A stretch of 64,000 bases of DNA from Trema orientale (Eukaryota > Streptophyta > Magnoliopsida > Rosales > Cannabaceae): NCBI GenBank assembly GCA_002914845.1, contig JXTC01000126.1:683762-747761 (forward strand), given 5' to 3'. The position numbers were made by a program, and so were the translations under genes. Below are positions 35,270 to 46,143 of the stretch, one piece after another (the first letter of the stretch is position 1; each line of letters begins with the position of its first letter). A model generated the notes under the pieces. That model was not told where the DNA came from and searched no databases. It was given only the letters and a program-made list of their open reading frames with translations.

Positions 35270-37410
35270 CTCTAATTTTGCAATCAATCACAGATGCCTA
35301 ACAAGAGCTAAGAACCAGGCAAATGGCAGGTTGATAACCTGGACATGAGGAAAATAACATTTTAAATACCAGATTATATACTATGCATAGACTACAGCAC
35401 CATGATCAATTATTTATTTGTAGGCCCTTACAACCAAGTAAAATTTCATTTACGCATAAAACAAAACAACCATGTAAAACATCAGAATTTGTAACCCACA
35501 TGAAGTTAAAACTTTCATAATTAAGATTGTAGAATTTCAATTTTCAAACATAAAATAGCATATTTTCAAATTCATGAGCTACACTTAAAGGAAAATGATA
35601 AACTGAACAGCTACATCAAGAGACACGGGAAAAAAATAAAATAAAAAAAAAAATCATTAGATTTTATTTTCCAAAATTTAACCAATCAACATCTTTTTTA
35701 ACATATAAAAACCAATTTAAGAGAAAATATGTTCTTTCAATTTGGTAGTAGCTACTTTCTTTCGGACCAATATCCTCCCCTTAGACATATACATATAAGA
35801 AGAAAAAACCTTGAAATCCCTAGTGTTATTGATTCATTCAAATTCTAAATACAGAGTGATATCATAAGTCAACACACAGTCATTTCAATTAAGTTTGTAA
35901 GAAATTCCAAAAAAAAAAAAAAAAACATGATATGATTCTCTAACTTCTTTTTTTCTTTCAATAAATGGTTTCACTAACTAGTTAATCCAAGATAGCATGT
36001 GAAAACTCTGCAGACTGCTTCGTGCACGCCAGTGTCTGTGTGTCTATGGTAAATAACTTGGGATCTCTAGTATTATGAGTTCTTATTATGCGTCTGTCTG
36101 ACAGAATCTAGTATCAGAACATTGGTAGCAATGAGGCGATTAAAAAGGTTCGATTCCTACTTTTTTTTCGTAGTTGTTCTCTTTTTTTTTTTTTTTTTTG
36201 CCTTTTAACTACAAAAATTTCACAATAATAACTAGTAAAGGAAAATTGTGATTGTTGCCAAAGAAAAGCATAGATCTCCCCAAGAAAAGGAAAAGTAGCA
36301 ACAGAAAATCATACACTAACCTAAATCTACATACCCAACTCGAAATCCGATGAACCAAGTACGGGGAGGAAAAAAGCGACCAATATAATCCAAAAACCAG
36401 CAAAGCAATACAGGAATCATAAAAGTGAACATATCCACTGTTTTACATAATTAATTTAAGTCACCAGCCTAAAAATGCCCATAGGAGAAATAGAAAGCAA
36501 ACTAATTGTCATTTATTGCCAATAGTCCCCATCTATTTTCCGAATAAAGACCATATTAACAGACCCAAATTGATAAAATTCCAAATCCAATCAAACCCAG
36601 AATTGAAAACCACGTAGCATAAAATAAAACGCAGAGAAAGAAACGCAGTACCTGAATTAGACCAAGATGAGGTTGACAACAAAATCCGAAGATACAATTT
36701 ATTCAATTACGATATAAGGGTCCTTGAACCTCCTCCGGTCAGTCAAAAAAATTCCGAATTTTTTTTTTTTTCAGAAGTAATGGTCAAATGAGCGAAGAGC
36801 TGAGAAAATCGCAAAAATAGAACACCTGAAAACGACAAAAAAGTAGAATCATCAATTTCAACGATCATCAGAAAAAACTCAAAAGGAAAAGCCAAAATCC
36901 TAATAGAAATCAGCTCAGAAAAATCAAAAAAATCAAGATCAGAAACCCTAATGTTTGCCCAATTCAAGAATTGAGCCTCCCCCCCCCCCCCCCCCCAAAA
37001 AAAAGAAGTAAAATTCCATTCACAGATCGGAATCAACAGAAACCCTAGAAAAATGAAGATCCGAACCTCAGTTTGAGAAAGAGAATCCAGAGAATCCGAG
37101 TGTAGAGAGAGCAACACATCTGAGATTGGGATTGGGATTGAGAATGAGAATTTTCATATGAAGAAAATCAGTCATAGAGGTAGAGAGAGAAATTGTGGAG
37201 AGAGAGAGAAAGGGGGAATCGAAATGGAGAATGATAAGGGATCCGAGGGTAGAAATGGCAAAAGAAGAGTATTGTTAGGCTGAGATAAAGGCGGAGAAGA
37301 AGTAGAAGAAGATGAAGAAGAAGAAGAAGAAGAAGAAGAAGACTACCACCTTACTCATCCTTTTCTCTCTCTCTTTCTCCCTTTCCCCTTTTTGAGCTCA
37401 CCTTAGCATC
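35270..37410 (-). other. Spliced 5' leader of the MYB gene (predicted)
   Basis: Between the start codon and the TATA box lie plausible non-coding exons. One is 36825-36652, bounded by ..TTTTCAG and CAG/GTACTG. A last leader exon at 35338-35270 is preceded by ..CATGTCCAG. The first exon is roughly 37410-37066, CT-rich on the coding strand, with its donor uncertain. GAMYB genes in other plants also carry leader introns. The leader introns hold homopolymers, including about 18 C at 36979-36996 (plus strand). Confidence 0.55.
37276..37359 (-). CDS. Upstream ORF in the MYB leader, Phe-rich (predicted)
   Basis: A 27-codon ORF from ATG 37357-37359 to TAA 37276-37278, encoding MSKVVV followed by a run of nine Phe (TTC repeat) and further Phe/Tyr residues. 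It sits in the predicted first leader exon, upstream of and not overlapping the MYB start. A shorter uORF (ATGCTAAGGTGA) lies further 5', near 37400-37411. If transcribed, such uORFs would be expected to lower MYB translation. There is no evidence that the peptide itself has a function. Confidence 0.4.
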
Positions 37411-37436
37411 CCTTTTCTCTCTCTTCTCTTCATTTC

Positions 37437-37447
37437 TTTTATATATA
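37437..37447 (-). promoter_or_regulatory. Predicted TATA box of the MYB gene
   Basis: On the minus strand TATATATAAAA, followed about 10-30 bp later by GA/CT-rich leader sequence. This places the likely transcription start near 37405-37412. It is the only good TATA upstream of the leader. Confidence 0.65.
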
Positions 37448-37906
37448 ACGTATAGTGCATTATTGTACTTTTCATCAATGCAACTCGAGTTTGAATTTTA
37501 TTTTTTCAATTTTTTTTTGTCTAAAAAAGAATTATTTTAGCTAAGCTAAATTTTCTATCATTTGTATTTATTTTTATTTTTATTTTTATTTTTATTTTTA
37601 TTCCTACTTTTTGTTTGGATCTGATTTTTTTTTTTTAAAGTTTCGAATTTTGAACTTGATCCTAATTAGCAATTTTACGTAATAAACACATTACGATATA
37701 GTGTGATTTTTACGGCGACAACTAAATAAATTACGTATTTTTCTCAAACATATATTTTCGGAAAAAATACAAGCTTATATATATTTCAACGTATATTTCA
37801 AATCTACCGAAATTTGTTTTATTAATTTTATTTTTCTTTCAAACTTGAACTTATTTTGTATTTATTTTCTTATTTCTTATGTATTATTAATTTTACCTAT
37901 AATTAT
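37448..37906. other. MYB upstream region, no gene
   Basis: AT-rich promoter-side sequence with a short (TTTTTA)n run at about 37565-37604. No open frame is supported. Confidence 0.6.
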
Positions 37907-37909
37907 TTA

Positions 37910-38326
37910 GGGCATGTTTGGATTTACTTCTAGTTTTTTGTTTAAATAAATTGAAAATAAAAGTAAAAATTTAGTTTTAGTTTTCAATTTTTAAAAATAA
38001 AAAACATGTTTGGCAAACTTATTTCACTACTTATTTTCAAAAACAAAAAAATACAAATAACAAGTGGAAAGTTATATAGCCTTATATTTATGTATGTTTA
38101 TAAGCACTTGTGTACAAGTATTTGTATGTTCTTTTGTTTTTGAAATTTGTTTAAAAAAATAAAGGCATTAGAAATTTTTTGTTACCACTTTTTTTGAAAT
38201 TTTTGGTAATAATTTTTAAAAACAAAAAATAAAAACAAGGTTGCCAAGTGAATTTTCAAAAAAAATTTCTATTTTTCTATTTAAAAAAATAAAAAATAGA
38301 AAACGAAAGTGAATCCAAATAAGTCC
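37910..38326. mobile_element. Tourist-like (PIF/Harbinger) MITE upstream of the MYB gene
   Basis: Terminal inverted repeats GGGCATGTTTGGATTTACTT (left) and GGACTTATTTGGATTCACTT (right, reverse-complemented), flanked by the 3-bp duplication TTA (37907-37909 and 38327-38329). 417 bp, AT-rich, with internal complementary blocks ('gtttggcaaactta' against 'aggttgccaagtga'). Non-coding. About 0.46 kb upstream of the TATA box. Confidence 0.8.
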
Positions 38327-38587
38327 TTAATATTTTGACAATTTTACGAAACTTTATGGCGCACAAAATTTTACGACAGATTATTCACTATAGTCTTCAG
38401 TTAAAAGAAATTTGAATTTATTACCATGAGTGAGGTATTTATATTTCTACATATACTTTTTTCAATCTAAAATAATTTATTTTTAAACACTACTCGAGTG
38501 TCACTTCACATTTGGTGTGAATTAGTAATACAAATTCTCTCATTCATAGAACAAAATTCAAACATGAAGATATACCATATACTAATA

Positions 38588-39760
38588 AAACTGTACATTT
38601 GAGTGGCTCGGTTCGGTCAAAATAGGCCGAGGAGGAAAAGTAGGCTAGCACGGCCTAACCTGTCTTGGTTTCGAAAATTTAAGTAAGCCCAACCTGGCTT
38701 TATATAGCCTGTCCAGCTAGATAACTAAATTATTTTAATAAAATGTATAAAATTCAATATTTTCAATAAAAAAATTAAAATTTCTTAATTGTAATATTGT
38801 ATTGGTAAAATAAGTAAATAAAATTGATACAAAAAAGTGAAAAATTAAAAGAACTAAAAGCAAATTAAAAATTAATAAAGAAAAATGCAAGTAGTAAATA
38901 ATAAAAATTAAGAAATTATTGAATAATAAATTAAAGAAAGATAAGTAGAATTTATTTACTTATTTAATAATGGTGCATGATGACAACCTCGTTAAAAATG
39001 TTACTAACTAAAATCCATTAAGATAAAACCTCGATAAGGAAAAAAGAGTGTAGTGTAATCGTCTAACTATTATATTTAAAAATTTAAATTATACAATAAA
39101 AGTATTATTACAATCACAAGTTCAAAAAGTATGTGAGCACCTTAACTATATCACTTGTCAACGAGGTTCTTCGTTTTTCGAGTATCCTCCCAGCTGTGCT
39201 AAAAGAAAATTCTGAAGAAACTGTTAGCACCAAAATAATCAAAAAGTCTCATCCTAATTGCGAAAGCACTTGGAATTTTGATTGACATATTTTGTACCAT
39301 TGCAAGATGTTGAAGTCATTCTCATCGGAATCCAATGTGGAGAAGTCTGCTTGTTGGTAGGTGTTGAGCTCATTGAATTGTGACACTATTGATAGTGTTG
39401 ATACTGAACTTGATGATAATGAGCCAGTTGATGAAATTGTTTCCCAACTAGACCACCTCTTTTTTGATCGTTGTTGGGTATGTTTAGTTTGTTGAATCAT
39501 TGAATTGCCAAACTTATTCTCTTAGATAACAAATATTTCAAATAATTTATCACGTGCATTAGTATATTTATGTGAAAAATCTAAGTCTAAACATATATGA
39601 ATGTGTGAAAAAGATTTAGAAAGACCTTGCAATTTTACTCTAGAATCTAAAATAAAAGCAAAAGAATATAATAAAGGAATTTCGTTATAATATTTTTAAG
39701 CCTCGCTTACATTTTCTTGCCAAATAAGGTTTTTGTGCTAATGTCAATACCTCCTAAAAG
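38588..39760 (-). pseudogene. hAT transposase remnant and terminal region
   Basis: On the minus strand, 39740-39520 reads as decayed 'NEIPLLYSFAFILDSRVKLQG' and further hAT RNase H-fold sequence. The open part 39500-39249 ends in 'NDFNILQWYKICQSKFQVLSQLG', the start of the hAT C-terminal dimerisation domain, and decayed continuation runs to about 39130. At 38588-38720, 'ctgtacatttgagtggctcg' followed by 'aggccg'-type words matches the terminal and subterminal repeats of plant hAT elements. The catalytic N-terminal part and the partner end are missing. Confidence 0.7.
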
Positions 39761-39764
39761 TGGT

Positions 39765-40167
39765 TCAAGGATCTAAATTGTTCATCCTCAAATCAAGGGA
39801 AAAGATGGCCCTTAATACCCTGGCTGCATTTGGGGTGGTGAGGCCACACAACACATTCTAGAGTATAGCTTCTCTGGTACTTAGAGTTGCGTAGCTGTGC
39901 AAGCGCCTCTACTTGCTGATGCTTTGATGGATTTAGTAAGGCATGGCTATGCCATTTAAATTGCGCAGCCGCACAATCCCCTCTTAGAGGTCGCTAAAAA
40001 CTTCAATTTTTCTCCCATTTTTGCACTCATTTTTCTTTTAAACTCTAAATTCTCCTTTTTCTGCATCATGCTCACAAAAACCATCTAAATTAACAAACAT
40101 ACTTGGGGATTTCACACTTATTTGAGTTTAAAGTGCTTGATTTATGAGTGGTGAAATTCACTCATCA
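39765..40167 (-). mobile_element. Athila/Tat-like LTR fragment
   Basis: On the minus strand it begins TGATGAGTGAATTTCACC at 40167, analogous to TGATAAGTGTATTTTACAC of element C. After about 150-200 bp it carries GC-rich palindromic words ('ggcatggctatgcc', 'gcgcagccgc') like those in the LTRs of C. Truncated at the hAT junction. Confidence 0.45.
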
Positions 40168-40869
40168 AAATTATAAACAATAAAGTATAGAAGAATATTA
40201 ACAATACTAAATGAATAATTGATATATACAAATCTGAAAAATTCATATAACAACTATGTTAGAGCTTTGAAATTACCCTTAACTAACCTGAGACCTAATC
40301 TAGCATATATATAAGAATAAATAACAAAATTATCATACTAGAATAATAAAAACTAAAAGAAAAAGAAAAGAAAAAGGAAGAGTACCTCTCCCTTTAGACT
40401 TTTATGTGTTTTTAAGTGTCTAAGGTCTCCAAAGTATGCTCTTATTTGATTTAGAGATTCCTATTTATAATATATTTGGCTTTAGGAGTCATTTGGAGAA
40501 GTTTCCCGAAGTTAGAGAGTCCAAAACATGCTGAAAAACTGAAATTCGGTGGTTTCCAGACTTTTTGGTGCCATAGTGTCAAGATTTGGGCACTGCGGCG
40601 CCCACTACCAGGTATGTATATATGTATTTTTTTTGCCTTCTCGGTCTGCGCTACGGTGCTAGTAAAGTTATGTTAAATTTTTAATTTTTTTGCGATTTTG
40701 CATCATTTTCATTCGGTTTCATTGTTTCACCTTATTTTTTGATCTTTTATCTCTAAAACATCTATAAAACATAAAAACATTATTAAAAACCTAAAAATAG
40801 CAAGGAAACTAACAAAACAATAAAGAGGATTTAATCGAATAATTAATACGAATATGCACATATTAGTCA
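40168..40869 (-). mobile_element. Second Athila/Tat-like LTR fragment
   Basis: On the minus strand it begins TGACTAATATGTGCAT at 40869, then a 'tttgttagtttccttgctat' block typical of such LTRs. It has GC-rich words at 40560-40660 ('gggcactgcggcgccc') and a TATA-like stretch near 40465. The lower boundary is unclear. Confidence 0.4.
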
Positions 40870-40892
40870 ATTCATATATTTTCAGTCAGTGT

Positions 40893-41339
40893 ATAGAGCT
40901 ATAAATTTAAACCAGGCCAAAAAGGCTAGACTGAAACTATAATGGCTCGGTCTAGGGGCAGGACCAGACTCGAACTAGTGCACCAAGCCAATTCGGCATA
41001 GCTCGGTGGCCCTTTTTTCCCTAGTGAGCTTGGCCCATTTTCAGTTGTTAATGTATAGAGTAGCAAATTTGGATCAGACCAAACAGGCCGAGCTGTGCCT
41101 TTCTGGTAAGCAGTCAGACTAGTTTGGTTGGGCCTAGTGACCCTTTTTTCCTCCTAACAGGTCAGCTCGTTGGGGCCAAATAATCACATTTGTGACTGTT
41201 GGCCCTTGGGCTCTCCCACCTTTTTAACAAAATAATTTTGAAAAATAACCTCCCCCTCCCCCTTCAGTTTTTCCTATAAATACCCTTCCCCTTCGCTCAT
41301 TTTCTTCACACTTCCTCTCCAATCTGCTCAGAATATGCC
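40893..41339 (+). mobile_element. hAT 5' end with duplicated terminus and promoter-like leader
   Basis: Terminal-type sequence 'gtatagagctataaattt' at about 40893 recurs as 'gtatagagtagcaaattt' near 41053, each followed by 'ggcc'-rich subterminal words, so the end is duplicated about 160 bp apart. Beyond it, 41190-41340 has 'cctataaataccc' (near 41271-41284) and a CT-rich leader, the arrangement seen upstream of hAT transposase genes. The transposase body is absent. Confidence 0.55.
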
Positions 41340-41971
41340 TAAAAAGTAGTTTTTTTGTTAAGTAATTTAAATAATGCTTTGGATTTAAGTGTTATCTATT
41401 TGTTGTTAATAAATTCTATATTATGTCACTGTTTTATATATGTGATATTTATTTTTTCTATTGTTGCAGACATTAAAAAGTTTCTATGACTAATAATGAG
41501 TAATAAAGAACTGTTCATATGAAGTATTCATAGAATGTAGTATTGTCTATATCATCAAAGCATCTGACTTCTGATAAAAATAGTAATATGTTATAAAAAA
41601 GTTGTAAGTGCATTGAACTAAACCAAGTGAAAATAGAATTTGAGGTCAAATGTTGTAACTTAATATTCTATTTTTAACTAATCTAGCACTATTGCAAGAT
41701 TACCTTAATCCTAGTAATTGTTGGACTTGCTTTCATGAGTTTTATCTTCTTAACTTACTAAAGGACTAGTTCCGTTTATTTGGTTCGAACTCTGGTATCT
41801 TGGAAGATAAGATTTGTGAATTGACGAGAACACTCTTCATGATTTAGGCACCATTTACATAATGTCACTTTGAGTTTTTTTAAGGACTTGGATAGTAAAC
41901 AACCAGGTGCCCGATATTTACTTTATGAGTTTGGCTATGCTTGTATGGACAGTTACAAATACTATAGTCAA
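41340..41971 (+). mobile_element. Ty1/copia LTR fragment, diverged
   Basis: Reads in the same direction as the solo LTR at 9333-11135 and opposite to the one at 59979-61165. Shared blocks include 'tctatttgttgttaataaattctat', 'gtagtattgtctat' and 'gaactctggtatcttgga'. The 3' part is cut by the copia element at 41972. Confidence 0.65.
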
Positions 41972-44355
41972 TGTTATCATTTGAGAAAGAACTGAACTAA
42001 TTTTCTTAGATACAATATATGGGTTAAATAGGCTGTACAGAATTCCTCAACTACCCTAATTAATGTATGTAATAATACAAGATCTAGTAAGTAAATATAT
42101 AGCTCCCTAGAGGTAAAATACAACTATAACCTCAAAATAACAGCTGTAACATACAGCTAAGTCTGACCCATTAACACTACTTTTCAAGCCATTCATGCTG
42201 CATTCTTTAACACTTCCCTTCAAGCTGATGCAAAGACGCTTTGCATCTGAAGCTTGCCAACTTATTGACGAAAACTTGCACTTGATAGTCCTTTTGTGAG
42301 AACATCTGCAAGCTAATTGTTGGAGGAGATATAGGGAGTACATATTTGGCACGAATCGAGCTTCTCCTTTATGAAATGTCTATCAATCTCCACATGTTTT
42401 GTCTGGTCATATTGTCTTAAATTATGAGCAGTGCTAATAGCTACTTTATTGTCACAATATTGCATCATAGGACCCTAGATTTTTATTTTTAAATCTAATA
42501 GAATTATCTTTAGCCACAGTAGTTCACATATCCTTTGTGGCATGGCTTTAAACTCAGTTTCTGCACTTGATCGAGCCACCATAGGTTGATTTTTACTCCT
42601 CCATGTGACTAAATTTCCTCCTAAAAATATGCAATAACCAGTAGTAGATCTTCTATCTACTTTTAAGCCACCCTAATCAGTATCAATAAAGGTATCTAGT
42701 CTTAGCCCTTCTTTCTTTTGAAAAATAAGACCTTTTCTTGGTGACCCTCTTAAGTATCTAAGGATTCTATATATAGCTTCAAGAAGTGGTTTAAGTGGAT
42801 AATGCATAAACTAGCTAACAACACTCATAATATAGGCAATGTCAGGCCTTGTGTGAGAGAGTTATATAAGCTTCCCGACCATTCTTTGATATTGATATCT
42901 GTCAACTGGTTATTCATCCTTCAATTTTTCTCCTAATCAATGATTTGCTTCGATTGGAGTGTTTATGGGCATACATCCTATCATTCCTACTCCTTGAGGA
43001 AGTTCTTGATTGTACTTTTGTTAAGAAATGAAAATGCGATGCTTTAACCTCGACACTTCAATCCCTAGGGAGCTATTTCAAGCTCCTTATGTTTTTAATC
43101 TCAAACTCCCCTGCTAAGTGGGTTTTTAATCTGCTTATCTCTTCATGATCATCTCCTGCTGGAATTATGTCATCTACATATACAATTAATGTAGTGATTT
43201 TTCTGTTAGTAGAAGACTTTATGAACAAAGTATGATCACCTTAAATTTGAAACTATCCTTAGTTGAGCATTGATTTGGTAAATCTTCCAAACCAAACTCC
43301 GAGAGATTTTTTCAACCCATAGAGAGATCGTCTCAACTTATACACTTTAGTTTTCTGTAACATCCCACTGAACCAATTATACCCATATACACTTCTTCTT
43401 TTAAGTCTCTATGAAGCAAGGCATTCTTCACATCGAATTGGTGAAGTGGCCAGTCTCAATTTCCTACTAATGAGAAGAGGAATTTGATGTTGTTCATCTT
43501 GGCTTCTAGTACAAATATTTTATGGTGGTCTATTCCATATGTTTGTGTGTAGCCTTTAGCTACTAGCCTTGCTTTGTAGCGGTCCAAGATCCCATCAAAC
43601 TTGTACTTGTGAAATATCCATTTACATCCTAGAGTTCTCTTATTTTTGGGTAGGTCTACAACTTACTAGGTTCGGTTCTTCTCTAGGGCTCTCAACTCCT
43701 CATTTATGGCTTCTCTTCAGGGTTTCAAGGATGAGCTTCCTAGGGTGAGTTGGGAATCTTTTCAGACAACACTCTAGTGAGGAAGGCGTATTGGAGAGTA
43801 AATTTCTACAAAGATACAAATTGAGACATAGGGTGTTGAGTACAACTTCGAACACCTTTCTTAGAACAATCAGAAGATTAAGATTATTTGTAGTAGTTTC
43901 AGAAATGGGAATAGGAGAAAGAATATTATTCTTATTACTTGAATCAGGGCTGACAATAAGAACTGGAGAGATGGTGGATAGTCTCTTCTTCCTAGCATAC
44001 ACTCTTAAGGGCAGAGTCTTGACTACCTTAATGTTGGTTTCATGAGGAGGATTAAGCTCAATTTGTTAGATCTCTAAAGAGATCGTCTGGTTCTGGTAGT
44101 CACCCAAGGAACCACTTGTTTATTCTCCACCCATTGAGTTTATTTCACTTTTTTTCTCTATTTTATTTTCATGGACCATATTTACTATTTCAATAATTAC
44201 TTCGTCATTCTTATCTTCCAATCTGCCTGTATTCTCCCTCTGAAGATAAGCATTCTCAAAGTAGGATTGAGTTTCAATAAACATCACATCCATAGTTACG
44301 TAGTGTTTTCCTATAGGCGGATGATGACATTTGTTCTTTCTTCTTTGTAGGAGAA
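41972..44355 (-). mobile_element. Ty1/copia retrotransposon, 5'-truncated and decayed
   Basis: Reads on the minus strand. The 3' LTR is short (41972-42176, TGTTAATGGG...GATAACA). Upstream comes a broken pol: integrase C-terminal region ('KHYVTMDVMF' near 44300), the RT start ('CKWIFHKYKFDGILDRYKARLVAKGYT' interval, near 43530-43635), the 'LIVYVDDII' catalytic motif near 43170-43195, and RNase H ending 'TKHVEIDRHFIKEKL' near 42360-42405 and 'NNQLADVLTKGL'. Gag, protease and most of integrase, and the 5' LTR, are missing, ending at the mitochondrial-like block. Multiple stops. Confidence 0.85.
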
Positions 44356-45780
44356 GAAAAAAGGTCTAGGTCAAATTTATAATGAAGTGAAGGTCCCACT
44401 TACTCTCTATTCTCTCTTAAAGCTTTTTAAAGCTCGGCCAAAAAAGAAAGAGTTTAAGAACTATTGACTGTAAACCATAGTAGTTAGAATCACTCAATAG
44501 AAATGTTCATCTTTAGAATGAAGATGGATGAGTAGGCACTTGAGCATGGAACTGATGAAATTAAGGGAAAACATGGAATCGGTCACTATATTGAGGGGGG
44601 CAAGACATGGCCGTGACTTAAGATACAAGTACCATTTAAAAGACTAATGGAATGGGGGGAATGACTACCTCATAATAAAGCACATACGAACTGACCAGAA
44701 GAAGCAATATTTAGATTACTAGATCCTGGACACAATCTTCCTAGAGATGGAGAGCCCATTGCCTCACCTTTTCTAGTCTCTCCTTCTCATTTAATCTACC
44801 CCGATTCGATCAATAATGGGATTCTTCGCTAGAATAAAGGTTCTGTGACATGGACGCCCAGCCCAACTCGGTCGGTTGATAAATGATGAGATTCTTGATC
44901 AATTTGATCGAATTTTGAAAAGCCTTTCTCATTATTCAAAACAGTAGAGCTTTCGATCAAGATGTTCTCACCTCCCTTGTTTGAGCTCTCACTTAATTCG
45001 AAACCTTTATGTTGGTAGTCTTTCGACTCAATCTAATAGCCTACCTATCGAGTGCCAATAAAAAAGAAAATATTTGCATGGGCTACTCATCTGATGCAGA
45101 ACTTATTTCACAACCACCATCCATCACCAATCACATTTCACATCTTACTTCAAACTTTTCAATTCCTCGGGTAGCCTCCTTTATAAAGGCATTCCAGCTT
45201 CAGAGGCAGGTAAGCCAGGGCAAGAAGGAGTTTGACTGATGGGATGAAATTGGATCCTATCTATGCGGTAGGCTTTCAAGATAGAGATGCACTACTCCAT
45301 CTAGAAATGGCTTTTCCCCACGGGGAAAGAGAAGGACCCTTTACTTAAAGGTAAGGCTAGAAGGGAGTCAAAAATCAATAGAAAAAGTCTTTTCCCGACC
45401 CATAAGACTGTATGTCTAGGTCTTATTCTATCTCGAACTCAGATTACGAAGAGTGCCCTTGAACTATAGATTAATCATGATAAATAATACAAGAAAATAA
45501 ATGGATTCCTTTGCCGGCGAGAAAGAAAGGATAAAAAGGGAGATAGGAAAGTTGAGATTAAGGATAGTTATTCCACTCCATAGATAGTAAACAAAGATTC
45601 TTATTTCATTTTCAATTCCTTTTGGGTCAAAAATGCCAGCTGCTGGTAGGGCTATGCCCATTCTCCCTATTCTGCTTTATAAGCTGAATAAGGAACCCTA
45701 GAATTCACCCTACCTGTCGATGAAAAAATAGGATTTGAGAGAACCACCAGCTAGCGGATTAGAAAGATTTGAGAGGACCA
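44356..45780. other. Possible nuclear insertion of mitochondrial DNA (NUMT)
   Basis: Composition changes here: less AT-rich, few homopolymers, no TE signatures, and a style resembling plant mitochondrial intergenic DNA ('ggtaagccagggcaagaagg', 'cccacggggaaagagaagg', 'cttttcccgacccataag'). Open frames at 45009-45239 (plus) and 45464-45661 (minus) have no recognised domain, and no known mitochondrial gene is seen. A short imperfect duplication of 'ggatttgagagaaccaccagctag' type sequence lies at about 45732-45789. The origin is inferred from texture only. Confidence 0.4.
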
Positions 45781-46143
45781 CCAGCTAACGCCACAAATTG
45801 GTGCTGCAGCACCATGCACATGGGGCTACGGTGCCAAATTTCTAGGGCTGCAGCCCCAAATCTCGGGGCTGCAGCTTCACCTTCTCTGTACTGCGTGGAG
45901 TTGTTTTGCTTCCAACTTCACTCTAAATATTATATCACCGGTCTTCTTTCATTATGGTGCAAGTTTGTCACCTAAACACCTTGATTTACCTCCAAATTGA
46001 CTCCGAAAAATAATATTCTTTGCTCAATAATTTCTTGCCTGAAATATGCAATAAAAAACAACAAAACAGGTAAAAAGAGCTCAAAGACGAGCAATTCTTA
46101 AGCTTAAAAGTATAGTAAAGATAAGTGTAAAATACACTTATCA
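45781..46143 (-). repeat. Element C 3' LTR, truncated
   Basis: Matches the start of the 5' LTR (TGATAAGTGTATTTTACAC at the 46143 end) for about 360 bp, including GC palindromes such as GGTGCTGCAGCACC at 45800-45813. The purine-rich 'aagtatgagagtatt' directly precedes it on the minus strand (plus-strand 46144 onward). Confidence 0.85.

Noticed and set aside
35285..35287. Earlier MYB start (upstream TTG in frame)
   Set aside because: Not an ATG; the ATG at 35267-35269 begins the conserved GAMYB N-terminus.
36979..36996. Long C homopolymer as a functional i-motif or G-quadruplex
   Set aside because: Such runs are common sequencing or slippage features; there is nothing else to support a function.
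36740..37117. 124-codon minus-strand frame in the MYB leader
   Set aside because: Runs through a predicted leader intron and a homopolymer of G; composition suggests chance.
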